Source: Sporopachydermia quercuum (taxonomy: Eukaryota; Ascomycota; Sporopachydermiomycetes; Sporopachydermiales; Sporopachydermiaceae). From it: DNA of 64,000 bases. The position numbers were made by a program, and so were the translations under genes. The notes under the pieces are model-generated. The model saw only the letters and a program-made list of their open reading frames with translations. It searched no databases and had not been told where the DNA came from. Positions 18,515 through 30,500 of this stretch are shown here, piece after piece (the stretch's first letter is position 1; each line of letters begins with the position of its first letter). The DNA lies in assembly GCA_001599295.1 (NCBI GenBank), contig BCGN01000003.1, positions 101,148 through 165,147 of the forward strand. Direction: 5' to 3'.

Positions 18515-20086
18515 ATGCGTAAAAAGCTCAAAAAATCACCTGAACACTCGTCGATTCTTCCTCTCTTCGATATCAGTTTGAAGGATGATTACATCTTCGA
18601 TATCAAGTTTCATCCAGAAAAACAACATTTTGCTTTGGGGTTTGGCTCCGGAAGGATCCATTTCTGCTCATACGATCCAAGTGCTGCAAAGAGTTATCAG
18701 CATGAACTGTTGGGTCAAAAAACCGACAATACCACGTCAACTCACGCCATATTCACTTCTTTATCTCCCACAGACATACCCAGTGATCTAACATCAATTT
18801 TGACTCCAGGCTGGTCTACCAAACGTCATAAGGGCTCCTGTCGAGGACTTGCATTTTCTGGCGATGGCATGAACTTATTCTCTGTTGGAACTGATCATGT
18901 GATCAAGAAAACTGATGTAACTACTGGTAAGGTTACTAATAAAACCACTATAGATATAAAGAGCCCAAGTGATAAAACTTCGATTACGAAATTAGCAGTG
19001 TCAATAAATGAGAATCCCTTATTATTGACAGGCTCTGAAAAATCAATTGTACGTGTTTTCGATACCAGAACATTGAAACAGACTAAAGCTTATGATTTAC
19101 TGGCTGATGACGAAGAGGGCCACGGTGGGGAATGTATTAATGCTATAACTCCTATTTCTGTCGTTAATCAATATAGTTATCTAGTTGCTTATGGTAGTAA
19201 GTTAGTTAAGCTAGATACTAGAAAAGGTGTTATAGCTCGCAGTGATGACCAGGAAGATGAATTGCTCTCATTGTGCTTTCCTAATGTTGATACTATGGAT
19301 ATTGCTATTGGAGGTATGAGTGAAGGTAACTTAACTGTATGGAATCCAAAAAAGAACAACTGGGCTGATCAGGTTAACAGAATCAGAGTGAGCGATGAAA
19401 GCATTGATTGCATGATTTCTACTTTAGATTACGGTAGTGAGAGTGCTGTTAACGCTGGAAATTGTATCTTTGCATCAGGAGGAGATGGGATAGTCAGAAA
19501 AGTTAATGCCAAGTTTGGGAGGGTCATAGAGATGAGGGAACATTCTAAATGCGATGAGGTTGGATTTTTGGATCTTGATTATGAGTATCGATTGATGAGT
19601 GCCAGTATGGACATGGTTCGCTTATGGAATAAGGAGCAAGATACAAAGGAGAAAGAAGATGAAGGTCAAGATGAGAAAGAGGACGAGAGTGATTCGGGCG
19701 ATGATGGCAGTGATAATGATACCGATGACATTAGTGATGATAGTGATAGTGAAAGTGATGTGTTTGACAGCGATGATGAAGAGAAAAAAGTAGAGAAAGA
19801 GGGAAAGAAGAAGGGAAGCGAGAATGACGAAGTTAATGATGATAGTGGTAGTCAGAGAAAGGATTGTGAGTCTTCAGAATCACTTGCAGTTGATTCTGAT
19901 ACTTTTGCTAGGTTTTCTGAGCCGTCAGATGAAAAAAAGTCTAGGTCTTCAGTTAAAGCCCAAAGCGCTGCGAAAATATCCTCCACTGCTAAACAGATCA
20001 GACAATTGCAAAAGAATTCAATGNGTACTAAGCAACAAAGAAACCTGAAAAAGCATATACATGGCATTAGAAGATTCGATCTATAG
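18515..20086 (+). CDS. JIP5: Jip5 / WDR55-like WD-repeat protein (60S biogenesis)
   Basis: Jip5 is a nucleolar WD40 protein of 60S ribosome biogenesis (WDR55 in animals). The 523-residue product has the Jip5 order: FDISLKDDYIFDIKFHPEKQHFALGFGSGRIHFCSY as the first repeat, then HKGSCRGLAFSGDGMNLFSVGTDHVIKKTD. Repeats with LAVSINENPLLLTGSEKSIVRVFDTRT and a last repeat ending MVRLWNKEQ follow. A long acidic Asp/Ser/Glu tract (about 375-460) precedes a basic C-terminus (TKQQRNLKKHIHGIRRFDL), as in orthologues. Length is close to the S. cerevisiae protein (492). One N lies near the end. Confidence 0.9.
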   Translation: MRKKLKKSPEHSSILPLFDISLKDDYIFDIKFHPEKQHFALGFGSGRIHFCSYDPSAAKSYQHELLGQKTDNTTSTHAIFTSLSPTDIPSDLTSILTPGWSTKRHKGSCRGLAFSGDGMNLFSVGTDHVIKKTDVTTGKVTNKTTIDIKSPSDKTSITKLAVSINENPLLLTGSEKSIVRVFDTRTLKQTKAYDLLADDEEGHGGECINAITPISVVNQYSYLVAYGSKLVKLDTRKGVIARSDDQEDELLSLCFPNVDTMDIAIGGMSEGNLTVWNPKKNNWADQVNRIRVSDESIDCMISTLDYGSESAVNAGNCIFASGGDGIVRKVNAKFGRVIEMREHSKCDEVGFLDLDYEYRLMSASMDMVRLWNKEQDTKEKEDEGQDEKEDESDSGDDGSDNDTDDISDDSDSESDVFDSDDEEKKVEKEGKKKGSENDEVNDDSGSQRKDCESSESLAVDSDTFARFSEPSDEKKSRSSVKAQSAAKISSTAKQIRQLQKNSMXTKQQRNLKKHIHGIRRFDL

Positions 20087-22993
20087 AAGTAATAATAAAG
20101 AAACAGAACAAAAAGTTCAAAGGTGTCAATGTTGGTACATAGGATAAACGAGGTATGGTTGAAAAGATCCATAAATCAACAGAACAAATAGATGGCTTTT
20201 AACTGCCAGTCATCATAGTTGTGTGCATGATACTCGGCGATTACGTAAAAATTATGTTATATTAGCTTTGATAATGTGAAAAGAAATAGGTAGCAATGAT
20301 GGCACCTGAGAAAAACTGGAGAAAACTGTGAAACAATTTAACTATAAAGATTCTGTTTATGCTCGAAAACAATTTAATAATTCATCGATTTACAGAATAA
20401 TGAAGTATCTTTTAATTTATTATTAATTATATGGGTTCAGCCGTCATTGGATTCGGTTTACTGTCAAGAATACCTTTCTATTGGAAGTAAACAGTTTATT
20501 TTATAACCATTTCTCACCTAATAGTAACTACATTGACACTCAAAACCTACTGGATTTCCAAAGCTGGTATATCCGCTGTTATTCAAATGTTGGTAATCCA
20601 TCCCTCTTTATCTTTCTCTAANGTGTCTATATTCTTATAATTTCAGAATGTATACATTTAGTCCGGAAAGGTTGAAACCAAAACTCTTCAATCACATTGC
20701 AAATGACATTAACCAATTTCTGGATGGTGCCAATTAATGATCCGACTGAAAAGATAAAAATGAGAAAACTGGCCACATTACAAGAGGGTAGGTGTACTAT
20801 AATTTCAGCATATAACATATACTAAAGGAAAATTCCTAGGTTACTGCAAGATGAGCTTATCTCTCCCAACGAGAAGGAGGAAGAATAAAGATGAGTGAAA
20901 TGCAATCATTATAACAAGCATATAATTGAGAGAAGAAATAGCAATTTCAAGAGAACCAATGTAAATTTCAATGAAGAAGAATGTTTTTCAAGGTTGCCCG
21001 TACAGCATTTTCGTCTATTATTATTGATTCTGCTATATGGCTTTCAGTTGCAACTACACATTGAGTGGAATGTTCCATTATTGGCTCAAGGTGATCTTAA
21101 ATTAAGGTTTATGATAAAGTTTAAATTCCTGTTTACTTGAAATCTTATTTATTTATCTCAAAACCTTATTGCTATTGGTTTAAACTTTAATGTAAAATTA
21201 TTCTTAAATTGATTTCTGCTAAGAAAGAAATACGATNTAGTATCTTAGAGTAAAGAGCATCTACATAAGAAATGGACAAGGGAAATACACACAAATTTCT
21301 AAGCTTCAAATAGGGAAGAAAAATTCTAAACTAAAAATATAATGTAAAACCAGTTGGTTACACTACNACATAAGCTTTTCTGAAAATATAGGTAAGAACG
21401 AAGAGAAGTTTCAATCAATGTTGCAGGAGTCTAATGAATCATCGTGCAAGGCAAGACCAAAGAAGAGCAACTCATACTTTCTTTTTTTTTTTATAATAAT
21501 TGGTCGAAATCCGTGCTTCAAACCTGTGACTTGCTTTGCTTTAATTCACAACAGTTCTTTTCTTTATTATTGAATCTTTCCCAACTTACTCTTCGAGAAG
21601 AAATCTTCTGTATTGTCTGCATGCCGTTAGGCTTTTCAAACAAACTTACTATAAGACAGTACAAGCTTTATAGAAAAGGATTATTTAATTTAGAAAAAAC
21701 TGTTATTTATTTATCTTCATTTTTTGTTATTTGCTTAATATTAGTCATCCTGTTCCCTAAGAGATCTATGTACCATTTCGGCTGGACACTCCACTTGAAC
21801 TTGGTTTTTTTTTTGGGGATTGGCAATTACATATTTGATATATAGGAACCTAATTTGAACTCTAAACGGAAGCTCTAATGATTGAACACAAGCCAAAAAG
21901 TTGATATGTGCTACATTTGTCTATTAATTTTGCAGAAAATTATAAGGAAGGATGCTCTAAGGATAATTAATACCCTTGAATAGACTAACTTGATTGATAT
22001 GTTTTCTAGTTTCACATATAATTATCTCTGATTTAATGGAGCAGCAATTCTAATATTTATTTATGCATTAACATGCGGGCTTTAAGATTTAGTTGCAGCA
22101 AGTTAACTTTAACTTGGTGACACTAAAGAAAACTGCACGAGAAGAGTAAACATACTGTACGATCAGATATGGTTTTAGCATACTCAATGATCTGTTATTA
22201 GTGAGAAGTGTTTTATTGTAGGGAAAGTTGTACATATATTCCAAAAGCAGAACATTTCCTTTTAGTAGAAAACCAGTAGAGCACCTCAATAATTAGAAAA
22301 ATAAAGTTACCTATTATTCCAGAAAAATAAAATTGAGTTCTAAGCTTATTTCAAACTCAATTTCACAATTCACAATTATCTCTAATAAAAGCAAGGAGAA
22401 TAAAGCATTCAACACTGGAATTTTAATTAGAAACTAGTGAGTAATATTCATATAAACATTCAATCTCTCAAATGCGCCCAATAGTGCTACTGACCCAGGA
22501 AGTAGCAGGTGACAGCACTAGCTTCATCAGTTCCCATCTTTCCTGATTTTCATTTAAGATTCAGTACTTCTGCGTTTCATATGCATCCATACTCACATTC
22601 AAATTTAAAGTTTGCTATTTAATTTGAATTAGAAAAAATACTTCTTACTCCCACAAAAGGNCGCTAGTTGCTGCGATTATCACTACCCACTTTGTCATTT
22701 ACTATGGCACTTAGTGCATTTCTAGATGACCAATCTGTAAAAATCAATCAGCATCCATTTATTGAACTGGTTTAGAGTTTTTATATGGCTTTCTTTGCTC
22801 ATCNCGAAATAATCTGGTGAAAGAGTTATAGCAGACACTTAAGCAGTGAGCCAATACATAGATAGGCAGGTACATCACCGACTAACTAGAAGGTCTAACT
22901 AATATCCAAAGTTTTCCTATCCCTCTGAACCCAAACAAAATTGGATTCTCTAGAGGCACATAATTGAACTAAGAGTAAAGTTGTTTAATAACA
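20087..22993. other. Long intergenic region without a supported gene
   Basis: About 2.9 kb of AT-rich sequence. I found no recognisable protein, tRNA or structured RNA. Around 20425-20890 several short open stretches are flanked by plausible splice signals (TTTCAG at 20641-20646, GTAGGT after 20786, CCTAG before 20840). I could not join them into one convincing frame. The stretch 21480-21850 is open on the plus strand but opens without an ATG and is T-rich. Confidence 0.4.
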
Positions 22994-23845
22994 ATGACTA
23001 GATCACCACCGAAGCGGAGGACACGTATAACAGGAGACCAACCTGGACAGCAACAGTTTAATGTGGTACTGCACTATTCACCACTGAAGTATCAAGCTTG
23101 GATTAAGGATCACCCTCCAAAGCCACCAAGAGGCCGAAGATCCAATAAGTACAACAGTAAAAACAATAAAAATACCATCAACAATAATAACGGCAGTACT
23201 ACTATTCCTGCTTATATAAAAGATCCAACGCTTGCCAGACCTTTTACGTTCAAATACACAAATGTGGGAGTATCAAGTATAGCTACTGGCACATCTACTA
23301 TTGTTCCGACTAATAGGTCAAGGAAGCATTTTATATATAATAACTATGAAATAAGCTCAAATATTATTCCTGTTGATAATATTTATATTGACAACGAAAT
23401 AATGTATCCTGTTGATGATACGATGCCAGTGTTGCTTGAATCTTTACAGCGAGCACATGAGTTGACTGAATGTGTTACTAAAGATGAGCACGAGAAAGAA
23501 TGGAAACTATACGCAGACTTCATCAGTGATATACTAGCTGACTGGCGTTGCAAATGGGGAATTTTAGAAGCAAAAAAGAGAAAAATGAATAGATTGGAAA
23601 GAAAGAGAAAGCTTGAGAATGATAACAATAGTAGCATTAGTAATATCAACGCTTCAGATGATGAAAATTTACGAAAGAGAGTGTTACTAAATGATGGAAT
23701 TAAGTCAGAAGTAAGGAGTAATAGGACATCTGATATACCTACTTTGACTACAATATCTGATGATATAGACACCGATGAACATGAAGAAGTGCCGGATGAT
23801 GTTAAAGATGATGTTGGTTCAATTGAGGAAGAGTTGGACGAATAG
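22994..23845 (+). CDS. Orphan basic/acidic protein
   Basis: The 283-residue product is not recognised. The N-terminus is basic (MTRSPPKRRTRITGDQPG) and followed by FNVVLHYSPLKYQAWIKDHP, the most structured-looking segment. An Asn-rich stretch lies at about 54-68. A central helix-prone region (about 150-215) contains SLQRAHELTECVTKDEHEKEW and DFISDILADWRCKWGILEAK, running into a basic coiled stretch KKRKMNRLERKRKLEND. The last 50 residues are acidic. Lys/Arg clusters suggest a nuclear protein, but the function is unknown. An uninterrupted 283-codon frame opening with ATG in AT-rich DNA, with an amino-acid order that is not simple repeat, supports a real gene. Confidence 0.6.
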   Translation: MTRSPPKRRTRITGDQPGQQQFNVVLHYSPLKYQAWIKDHPPKPPRGRRSNKYNSKNNKNTINNNNGSTTIPAYIKDPTLARPFTFKYTNVGVSSIATGTSTIVPTNRSRKHFIYNNYEISSNIIPVDNIYIDNEIMYPVDDTMPVLLESLQRAHELTECVTKDEHEKEWKLYADFISDILADWRCKWGILEAKKRKMNRLERKRKLENDNNSSISNINASDDENLRKRVLLNDGIKSEVRSNRTSDIPTLTTISDDIDTDEHEEVPDDVKDDVGSIEEELDE

Positions 23846-25705
23846 TACGAGAACATAAAAGTAAAAAATGACTGATTTATGTATATATATATGAGGATAA
23901 AGCATGGTCTGAAATACTATTAAAAATGTATCTTCCGTAGATCTTTTGAATAGTTCTACTGAAGAAAAAAAATAACTATGTTACTGTTCAAGAATTGTAA
24001 TCGAAAGAGATATGCNATCTCAAGAATGCGTAATCTGATTGGTAATTGAGGGAGGGGANCAGACCTCTCTGCAGGAAAAGGGGGCAAAGTGGGAAACAGT
24101 TCATTAAGTATACCAAGAGATGGAGGAGAATTTGGCTTTTCTGTTAAAAAATCTTGTAAGACTTGGAATACAATTTACTTTTTAATTGAGCAAGTTTTAG
24201 AGGTTCTCCTATTAGTTCAATGAAAAGAAGCGACCGAATGGAGTAGAGAAGAGGACAGTTTTAGAGGTACAATATATGTATCTTTCATGCAAAGCTGACT
24301 TGTTGAACTTGAAAATTTTATTGGCGATAGCAGGTGAGATTTGAGAATAAATTTAATAACATAGCAATGTTGATATGGTTGTCAATACTTATATGCCAAA
24401 AGACTTCGATACTATCTATATTCAATCCTTCGAAGTAAGGGTATGTTTACAGTGTGTTTCTTGAACTGGCAAGAAGAGGTCGACTATATCAATCAACTTT
24501 CCCCATTATTGGTCGCAAGACTGTAAGGTTACGGTTTGGCATAGGAGTCCACTTTGTTTAAACAAGACATAAGGCCAAAGCTAGTATTCTGGAAATGATT
24601 TATGTTGCTCTTCAGTAGTTACTCAATGAAGGGAAACTAAGACAATATCATTAGTTTTATAAATTCAAAAGTGGCTCTTATATTTCAAGTTCTACTTTTA
24701 TTAATTGTTTAAACTGGTAATGTTTTGTAAAATTTGGACAGGGAGAACAGCTGTTGACAAGGTTTGAAAATAGGTTTTCAACATTATTGTATAACTTTTC
24801 ATTCGGAAAACTTTTCTGACAAAACGAGGAAGTTTGTAGCGCATTAAGACAATTAATAGAAGTGGGGAGTAAGAGTTCTCTTTAATTTATTATTCAATTT
24901 TTCATTGAATTTGCTGAATATAAAACATAATTATAACCTAAACTATGTGCTATCTCACCAGCTGTAGGATTCAAAAGTAATACAAGGTTTAAACGTTAAT
25001 TAAAGAAACAAATCCTAACCTTAATTCATTNAATCTCATACAAAATAACAGAAAATAGAAACGAAAGGGAAATAACACATAAGCTTCTCATTGTGCATTT
25101 TCATACATCTTCAGCCTATCATTGTATCATAGATCAATTGACTGAGTTAGATTGCACATCACACAATCTCTGGCTACAAAACAAACTCATTCAAACATCA
25201 TGTTCTTGTATGTATTACCAAATAACTAGTTAGTTCATTCCTTCTTAACCCTTTTATTCCAACAAAAAGTTTTCTTCAACTTAACCGTTCCTCAATAAAG
25301 TGTAACTTACATACCTGCTACATAGGCACTGCATGTAAACTGCATTTTCATACAACAGAGGGGCAGTCCGCACTATCAACCTCTCTCCAAAAGCTCCTTG
25401 GCTGCACTATAGACCTTGAGTTAGACTGCTTAAGCATAACTACATTATTCTTCATACATGATTCCTTGGTTATGTTTCAGAAATCAATCATCAATTGTTG
25501 CTAAATTAACAGTTTATGTTCAATATTCAACATTGGTTCTGTTCAATTGACGTTGGTTTGACTGCACAGTATTTGAATTAGAACTAACAGGAATATTGAA
25601 ACGTAGATTAATAATTTTGTAGTAGGAACTGAATTGAAGTACTGAATACTAATTCATCAGCATTCTGAAAGAGAGGTTCAATCAATATTAAAAATCTGTT
25701 CAATA
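23846..25705. other. Intergenic region upstream of the V-ATPase subunit f gene
   Basis: About 1.9 kb of AT-rich sequence without a supported gene or repeat. The right part is presumably the promoter of the spliced gene starting at 25706. Confidence 0.5.
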
Positions 25706-27593
25706 ATGAAAGCCGTTGTTTCGGTATGTATTAATTGTGTGGGGTTGAGTTAAAGAAGTGCAAATGTTGTATGAGAGACAGTTAGTGTAGAGCCAGAACC
25801 AAACCTGCATAACAATGCTTCAGGCCATGGATCATTGGAAGTACTTGAGCAACTGTGAAAAGTAGTCTTACAAAGAAGAAACTAGAAAGATAATAGCTGG
25901 AAATATTTTATGAATATCCAATCTCACGTTTTAAAGATCGAGTCCTGAGTAATATTCAATTAATCGGAGGTTGAAGACCATCATTTCCCTTAAGAAGATA
26001 TGGTGATGATAATGGTTATGATGATTAGTGGTTTGAGACAAATACGGGATCGCTAAAGGATAAGAGATTATTGGCAGAGATTCATGACTCTGAAGGATAA
26101 CTATTCGTGCAAATTCTAAATGTATCTACCAATGTACTAATTAAGGGGGAACACCATTCGAAGCTTCGTTCAAAGCACACAGTTAGAATGAGATGATGAT
26201 GAAGCATTGCTGTAATGACGAATGGATGGCTATGACTGATTTGAATTAATGTATATGTTTTCAGAATCATTGAACTTTAAATACTAAAGAAAGAAGAGTG
26301 CTTTGAGAATCATCGAGTAAAACATTCTGTGAAACAGAACCAAACGTTTTGAAAGTGCAGTGTTGAGAAGTTTGCTGTGAAACCATACTGGACTATTACC
26401 TTCATCACACCATTATTCCTTAAAAACTTTAGATGAGAATGTTTTCTTCTGGGTACTTGGACTGATTTCTTAGTTCCAATTTAGTCTGTTGTACTTGACG
26501 AATCATCATGTGAACAATTGTTTCATATGGCTTCAATATGGTTCGAGCAACCCATACTTGAAAGAAAATTGATCACTGCCTCTTCAATTCCGATTGTATA
26601 TTCAAGTGTATTATGCATCAAGATACCCTGATAAAGGATGTCAGGGGTCATTTTTTTCATTGTTTTAAACTGAACCTCTTTCATTCAATTGGTGGTCATC
26701 CTTCATGAAAGAGTAGTAGCTTGATAAGTCAAATTTTACTAACAATGATATATTCTCTTATGAGATGGTTTTCTGACTTGGCATCTAGTTCAAGTTACTG
26801 TTAATGCTGATGTCCTATCCTATAATATTGGGTTAGGAGACAACTTAGACAAGCAATTATCGTATAAAATACATCGACAATCACAGATCAATAGCATTGA
26901 CAGTAACAAGTATATTGCATTTCAGTATACAGGGTTTTAACACTTACTGAAATCTACTACACCACTTTCAAGAAATGACAAGAGCCCGAAATTTGAAAGT
27001 TTTCAGCTTAGGATTGTATATTTTCATTCTCGACATACTCTCGTACAACTCTGAGCTCTTCTTTCCAGTTTCTTTTTATATTCAGAACTATTTCTAACGT
27101 TATTTTAGCCAGGAAAAGCTTGGTTCTGCACCATTTTATCAGTGTTTGCTGTGATAATTCTAACAATCATTGGTTACCTTTTCTATACTGGACATGAATC
27201 AATGATGGGTAGCATCAATGATCCAGAAGATGGTAAAGCGTAAGTATTTCTTGATTAGGACTTAGTATATGAGTTGTTCGATGTATTTGATGTACGAGTA
27301 ACTTTTCAATGGAGAATGTCTATTATTTTTTGTACTGTTTGAAGGATGCTGGCATAAGTTGTTTTAATATATTCTATAATCCTGTTCCGTGCATGATACT
27401 AATCGAAACAATGCAATGCTTGAACTCAACAAACCATGAATTAAGATCTTCTTTTTCATAATGTTCATTCTACTAACATGGGATTAGTGTTGCTAAGACT
27501 GTTTGGACATCGGCGGGGGTTTACCTTTGTTTCTTCCTGTTCTGCGGATCTCAAGTCTATTTATTACAACGACAGTCAAGAATTCAATTATAG
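25706..27593 (+). CDS. YPR170W-B: V-ATPase Vo subunit f (YPR170W-B / RNASEK family), three exons
   Basis: A small two-helix subunit of the vacuolar proton pump Vo sector. Exons are 25706-25723 (18 nt, MKAVVS), 27109-27239 and 27488-27593. Introns are 25724-27108 (1385 nt, GTATGT donor, TTCTAAC branch, TTTTAG acceptor) and 27240-27487 (248 nt, GTAAGT donor, TACTAAC branch). The spliced 84-residue product closely follows yeast YPR170W-B (85 residues) from end to end as I recall it: PGKAWFCTILSVFAVIIL (helix 1), HESMMGSINDPEDGKAVAKT (loop, nearly identical) and VYLCFFLFCGSQVYLLQRQ (helix 2). Phases join exactly (GC|T for Ala50). The first exon was chosen because MKAVVS matches MRPVVS and abuts a perfect GTATGT. 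The long intron and tiny first exon hide this gene from simple frame searches. Confidence 0.87.
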
Positions 27594-30500
27594 CATTGAT
27601 ACTGGTTTATAGGTTTAGTGTGACTTATGTATTATGAATGAATAGTTTTCATCGTCAAAGAATATTATGATGTATAATTCTGTTTCAANATCAGTGGTAT
27701 TGGATTGACAATTGCTTTTTCTTTTTTTTGGTAACAAATGGCTATTTGAAAGTTCACATTTAACATACTTATGGTATAAAAACTTGTTGTAATTAATAGA
27801 TAAAATAATAAACATATCTAGATATGAACTCCTTTGTTCACTAACAATTATTCTTGATATACTTCATTTGGTCATATAGCATCTTGAACTGAGCTTGCTT
27901 CTGAAAGCACCTGAAAGCAGAGTAAAACTGAGCATCAGACCACGTGGTTTTCTACATGAGCTGGCACGCTGCAGGTTTCCCTGCACACGGGATGTTTGGC
28001 ACCGGGACATCGATGATCTCCCAATTGAAACTTTTATAGCAATAAAATTGGCATTCTAAAATTCCGAATACTCTTGTATATTTATGCAAAATGTGAACTT
28101 ATAATGGTTAAACCTAAAGCTCAATTATCCAGACCTAAACGTTTGAATCATTGTTTTTCGAGACGACTGACGAAGTTGCTGATACCCTTGATTGCTTGCG
28201 TATCGATCGATACTATCCAGTGCCATTTTTGTGGGCCACGATGTACGTTAGCTGATATGAATCAATATATATTATTTGCATATTATATTGCAATAATACT
28301 TGAGAACGATACGATGCTTGCTAGTTTCAACCTAGAACTCCATTACCTATTTGAACAAACAAACTCCTAATCCGTTGGCTATTATCAACGACAAAAATTT
28401 CTTATTCAACCAAGAAAATATAGAAACTCCAATTAGCAATAATCCTATCATACCAATCAATCTATTCAAGTACTCATTCTCAGCAATTGATGAGAAGATC
28501 AGTATTAAACCGCAGTACTGAGGTTGATACAAGAATAGAATTTTTGCTAAGCCTGAGATCATTTTACAGTTCGTAGAGAACGAAGCCCAAGTAATAGAAA
28601 ACTCTAACTCAAATATCGAAGCACTTAAGACAACAATATTAGAACTAGTATTTATTATTCTATAAGGCATCAAACTGAAGTTGAAGTAGAAGAATTAAAT
28701 GAAAACCCATTTAGAAAAACCAATCAACATGTCTCAAATGATGATTATTGCATACGCAGCTAAAAGGTTTGGGATCGTTAGAAGTAAAAGAAGCGAGATT
28801 TCAAGTCTTCTAAAATCAATACTCCATTTGTAATTCTTAAACTGAAATGACCTTAGTCAATACGCTAAACCTTAACCCTTAAATTAATTATTTTCAAAAC
28901 TCACATAGTTTCACGCATACTTAACTGACAATTCAACTCAGCTGATTTTTCGGAGTTTGTTAGGTCGTATGAGTGATTTCGGATTTACGAGTTCTTGATG
29001 ATTCAAGTCCAAAGTTATTTCGGGCCCTTGCCAGCAGCTTCAGATTGAACCCCAGTGCTAGGTATTTATAAGCTTGGGAATAGTACTGAGGAAGTTACAC
29101 CCTAACGATAGAATACCTTTTCATTAATATCAAAGAATAACGATCTCAGGCATTGATACTATAAAGATTTTCAGAGAACGCCAGACCTCCTTGGCTACGC
29201 TTTCAATATATATTTTAGTTCAACTGTAAGCTTAGCTGCGTAGAGTTCGACATCCCAGTGTAATATAAAACACTGAGCTCAGGATATATAATTTAGATTG
29301 CAAGCTTTTCTGGGACTAAATTTCCACTTTTTTGAGTAAAATTGAGCAAAATGTACAAAAGTTTGAGTACCCTTTAAAAATGGAAAGCTGATAAATTTAA
29401 GGATGAAATATTGCTTGCTTGCTCTACAGTAAATGAATAGAAATTAGTGAAACGATCTCTTTTTGTAGTGTGCTTCAGTACACATATTTAATTTAAGGTT
29501 ACCTTCATGAAACTTAATTTTAACAAGCTTCAATAATAGTATTGGATTCAGATGAAAAGCTTACTGAATTGCCTTAATTATTTTCTGCCTCAATTACTTA
29601 AGTACAATGAATTATTCAAAGATTCATTGAGAACATTACGGGGTATTAGTATGAGGAATCTTGAAGCAACACCCAGTTGACTCAAACAAAGAACTTCTAG
29701 GTCAATTAACCCAATAAACGTGTTGTAAATTCTTTCTACGTTGTCTGATTCACTTTAATTTGGTGTGTTAACAGTGTGATTCAAAGAACATCGCATCGCA
29801 ACATAATGTGAATAAAGTATCTACTTAGCCATCAATGCCATAATAATCTACTGTACACTTCCGGCACCTAAATATACCATAACTACTAAAATTCTAGAAT
29901 CAGTAGTAGCGTGAGCTGAGTAGAAGATTGTTTGAAGGGTTTGAGAGTTTTTACAGTCATTTGAAATAGTTTTTCGTTCTCTAACAGGCAATATGTATCA
30001 ATCAAGCATGAATGGTCGGTCGTATGTTGATAGACTGGGCTGAGGTTTTTGTGAGATGTAAACCGAATAGTATCGGAACTACAGAAAAACAAAAAAAAGA
30101 ATGAGAAAAATAATTGCAAAAGCGTTTTCTTATATGGATTCATTTCATGGTAACTCTGAAAACTCAATTGAGGCTTAGTTTTCCTTTTTTGTCTCATCTT
30201 ATTTGTCTATTTATTTACGATTCTCCGTCGGAGTCTCACAGAAGACCTTAATCCTCTATTTCTTGGCTCAAAACTGAGCTTTTTTTTTTCAGTAACAGGA
30301 TATTAAATGAATTGCATGATATTATTCTACTTTATTTCAGAATCCCAATTAAATATGAACTGATACAAACTACATATATCCATACGTTTGGATNTCTATC
30401 GGCAAAAATGAAGGAAGAGTAATCTCATTCCGAGTGAGAATCAAGATACAATCCGGATGTAAATAAGAGTATACTGATCTTTTATTTTTGAAGTCATTTA

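Noticed and set aside
20425-20890. Possible spliced small gene (open stretches MYTFSPERLKPKLFNHI..., DPTEKIKMRKLATLQE, LLQDELISPNEKEEE with splice-like borders)
   Set aside because: The pieces lie in different frames with stops between them, and no intron arrangement joins them convincingly. No family was recognised.
21444-21845. 133-codon plus-strand open stretch with hydrophobic segments
   Set aside because: It opens at GTG rather than ATG, is dominated by T-rich codons, and has no recognisable motif.
25984-26240. C/D-box-like elements (ATGATGA ... CTGA) in the long intron of the V-ATPase f gene, possible intronic snoRNA
   Set aside because: The flanking bases do not form a terminal stem, and the box spacing is inconsistent.
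26530-26560. GGTTCGAG sequence resembling a tRNA B box
   Set aside because: The surrounding bases do not form an acceptor stem or A box, and the B-box consensus fails after GGTTCGA.
28104-28670. Two small open frames, 28104-28370 (+) and 28347-28670 (-)
   Set aside because: They overlap end to end, are unrecognised and lie in a region where chance frames of this size are expected. Kept only as a note in the gene-poor region.
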